Shown piece after piece: positions 5,838 through 6,842 of a stretch of DNA of 6,842 nucleotides. The DNA comes from Abiotrophia defectiva_A. Lineage in GTDB: Bacteria > Bacillota > Bacilli > Lactobacillales > Aerococcaceae. The notes beneath the pieces were generated by a model. It was not told the DNA's origin, made no database searches, and saw only the letters and a list, made by a program, of their open reading frames with translations. The stretch's first letter is position 1, and each line of letters begins with the position of its first letter. The position numbers and the translations under genes are program-made. Where the stretch lies: NCBI GenBank assembly GCA_963546405.1, contig CAUUNL010000077.1, positions 1-6,842 on the forward strand, in the 5' to 3' direction.

Positions 5838-6695
5838 ATGAGTCGTTTAGTAAGTATGACGGAAATGTTGAAGAAAGCAAAAGAAGGTCATTACGCTGTT
5901 GGTCAATTCAACATCAACAACTTAGAATGGACCCAAGCGGTATTACAAGCTGCTGTAGAAAACAATTCACCAATTATCTTAGGGGTTTCTGAAGGTGCTG
6001 GTAAGTACATGGGTGGCCCTGTTGCTGTTGTCGGCATGGTAAATGGTTTGTTGGAAGCAATGGATGTAAAAGTACCAGTTGCTTTGCACTTAGACCACGG
6101 TTCATCTGTTGATGTATGTAAACAATACATCGATGCAGGTTTCTCTTCCGTAATGTTCGACCACTCTCACTACCCAATCGATGAAAACATCGCTTTAACC
6201 AAAGAAGTAGTGGCTTATGCTCATCCTAAGAATGTTTCTGTAGAAGCAGAAGTTGGTACAGTTGGTGGTACTGAAGATGGCGTAACCGGCGGGATCAAAT
6301 ATGCTGATTTAGAAGAATGCAAACGCATGGTTTCTGAAGGTCAAATCGACGCTTTAGCTGCTGCTTTAGGTTCAGTTCACGGGACTTACGCTGGCGAACC
6401 TGTATTAGGTTTTGATGAAATGCTTGCTATCTCTGAAGCAACTGGTGCTCCACTTGTACTCCACGGTGGTTCAGGGATTCCAGAATTCCAAATCAAGAAA
6501 GCCATCGAACGTGGTCACGCTAAAATCAACGTGAACACTGAATTGCAACAACAATGGACAGCAGCTGTTCGTGCTAAATTAGCAGCTGACTCAGAAGTCT
6601 ATGATCCACGTAAAGTCATCGCACCTGGTAAAGAAGCCATTGTGAAGACAACTAAAGAAATCATGGACATGTTTGGTTCAACAGGCAAAGCCTAA
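5838..6695 (+). CDS. fba: Class II fructose-1,6-bisphosphate aldolase
   Basis: A metal-dependent aldolase of central glycolysis and gluconeogenesis that cleaves fructose 1,6-bisphosphate to glyceraldehyde 3-phosphate and dihydroxyacetone phosphate in the cytosol. The 285-residue length and the motifs match the Firmicutes FbaA type. VPVALHLDHG (79-88) carries the proton-donor D86 and metal ligand H87. VEAEVGTVGGTEDG (135-148), GSVHGTY (H181) and LVLHGGSG (H209) supply the other metal and phosphate contacts; INVNTELQ completes the active site. Start ATG 5838 has a perfect AAGGAGG 7 bases upstream. Codon choice differs from its neighbours: it is rich in TTA, GCT, GTA and GGT codons, whereas pyrG and the minus-strand genes use more GCC, CTC, CTG and TTG, as expected for a very highly expressed gene rather than a transferred one. 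It has its own promoter and terminator, so it is a single-gene unit. A tagatose-bisphosphate aldolase is the only realistic alternative, and the context favours fba. Confidence 0.97.
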   Translation: MSRLVSMTEMLKKAKEGHYAVGQFNINNLEWTQAVLQAAVENNSPIILGVSEGAGKYMGGPVAVVGMVNGLLEAMDVKVPVALHLDHGSSVDVCKQYIDAGFSSVMFDHSHYPIDENIALTKEVVAYAHPKNVSVEAEVGTVGGTEDGVTGGIKYADLEECKRMVSEGQIDALAAALGSVHGTYAGEPVLGFDEMLAISEATGAPLVLHGGSGIPEFQIKKAIERGHAKINVNTELQQQWTAAVRAKLAADSEVYDPRKVIAPGKEAIVKTTKEIMDMFGSTGKA

Positions 6696-6714
6696 GACCA
6701 GTAAGTATCATGTA

Positions 6715-6746
6715 GGGACTGGGATTTCGATTCCAGTCTCTTTTTT
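6715..6746 (+). terminator. Intrinsic terminator after fba
   Basis: GGGACTGGGAT (6715-6725) pairs with ATTCCAGTCTC (6730-6740) over 11 pairs, including G-U pairs, closing a TTCG tetraloop and followed by six Ts. It starts 20 bases after the fba stop codon. Confidence 0.95.
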
Positions 6747-6783
6747 GCTGATAGGGCAAGGAGACAGGAGTTCATTTGTTGCC

Positions 6784-6835
6784 GGAAAGCCCTGAGAACG
6801 TAACCTGATTGTTACGGTATAGGGCTAAGATTTCC
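6784..6835. other. Nested palindromes at right edge, unassigned
   Basis: GGAA (6784-6787) with TTCC (6832-6835), AGCCCT (6788-6793) with AGGGCT (6821-6826), and CGTAAC (6799-6804) with GTTACG (6811-6816) form one nested stem-loop with a CTGATT loop. AGGGC also occurs at 6753-6757, so GCCCT has two possible partners. This could be a leader RNA for a gene beyond the window, an operator, or chance structure in the tail of a convergent gene. Strand and function are not determined. Confidence 0.4.
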
Positions 6836-6842
6836 CTTATAA

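Noticed and set aside
1..6842. CRISPR array, tRNA, rRNA, prophage or toxin-antitoxin system
   Set aside because: No spaced direct repeats, cloverleaf, rRNA segments or small paired genes are seen. The coding content is conserved housekeeping.

Overview
The window looks like chromosomal DNA from a low-to-moderate-GC Gram-positive bacterium, most likely a non-spore-forming member of the Lactobacillales. The evidence is the strong AGGAGG-type ribosome sites, the presence of the RNA polymerase delta subunit RpoE (a Firmicutes protein), and an rpoE-pyrG-fba order like that of Bacillus subtilis but without spo0F between pyrG and fba. An Aerococcaceae relative such as Abiotrophia or Aerococcus is a guess from general protein character, not something the sequence proves.

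Layout from left to right. Positions 1-301 carry no gene. They hold a perfect extended -10 promoter motif and a 193-base imperfect inverted repeat that folds into a long rod with a 19-bp perfect closing stem. This is probably a structured non-coding RNA, or possibly a small palindromic repeat element. Positions 302-2575 are a two-gene minus-strand operon: a LipL-type lipoyl/octanoyl transferase followed by an HD-domain dNTP triphosphohydrolase of the YwfO/EF1143 family, joined by a stop codon that is part of the next gene's ribosome site. Positions 2576-2737 are a divergent promoter region with two closely opposed -10 boxes. Rightward from there lie a DUF1934 (YwiB) protein, rpoE, pyrG and fba.

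The best regulatory story is in the 145 bases between rpoE and pyrG. A good promoter places the start of transcription at GGGC. An early C-rich hairpin follows, then a strong terminator whose 5' arm is C/U-rich. This is the arrangement known in B. subtilis and lactococci for CTP-sensing control of pyrG by reiterative addition of G at the transcript start. Here the +4 to +8 positions are all C, and an extra 8-bp hairpin sits directly at the 5' end.

The genes are housekeeping: protein lipoylation, nucleotide pool control (dNTPase and CTP synthase), transcription (delta) and glycolysis (class II aldolase). pyrG and fba each end in a clear intrinsic terminator. No mobile element, CRISPR array, tRNA or rRNA is visible. 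The right edge (6747-6842) holds nested palindromes that partly resemble TPP-riboswitch sequence blocks, or alternatively the tail of a convergent gene. Neither reading can be settled from this window. The two gene-free flanks are the only places where something undescribed is likely.
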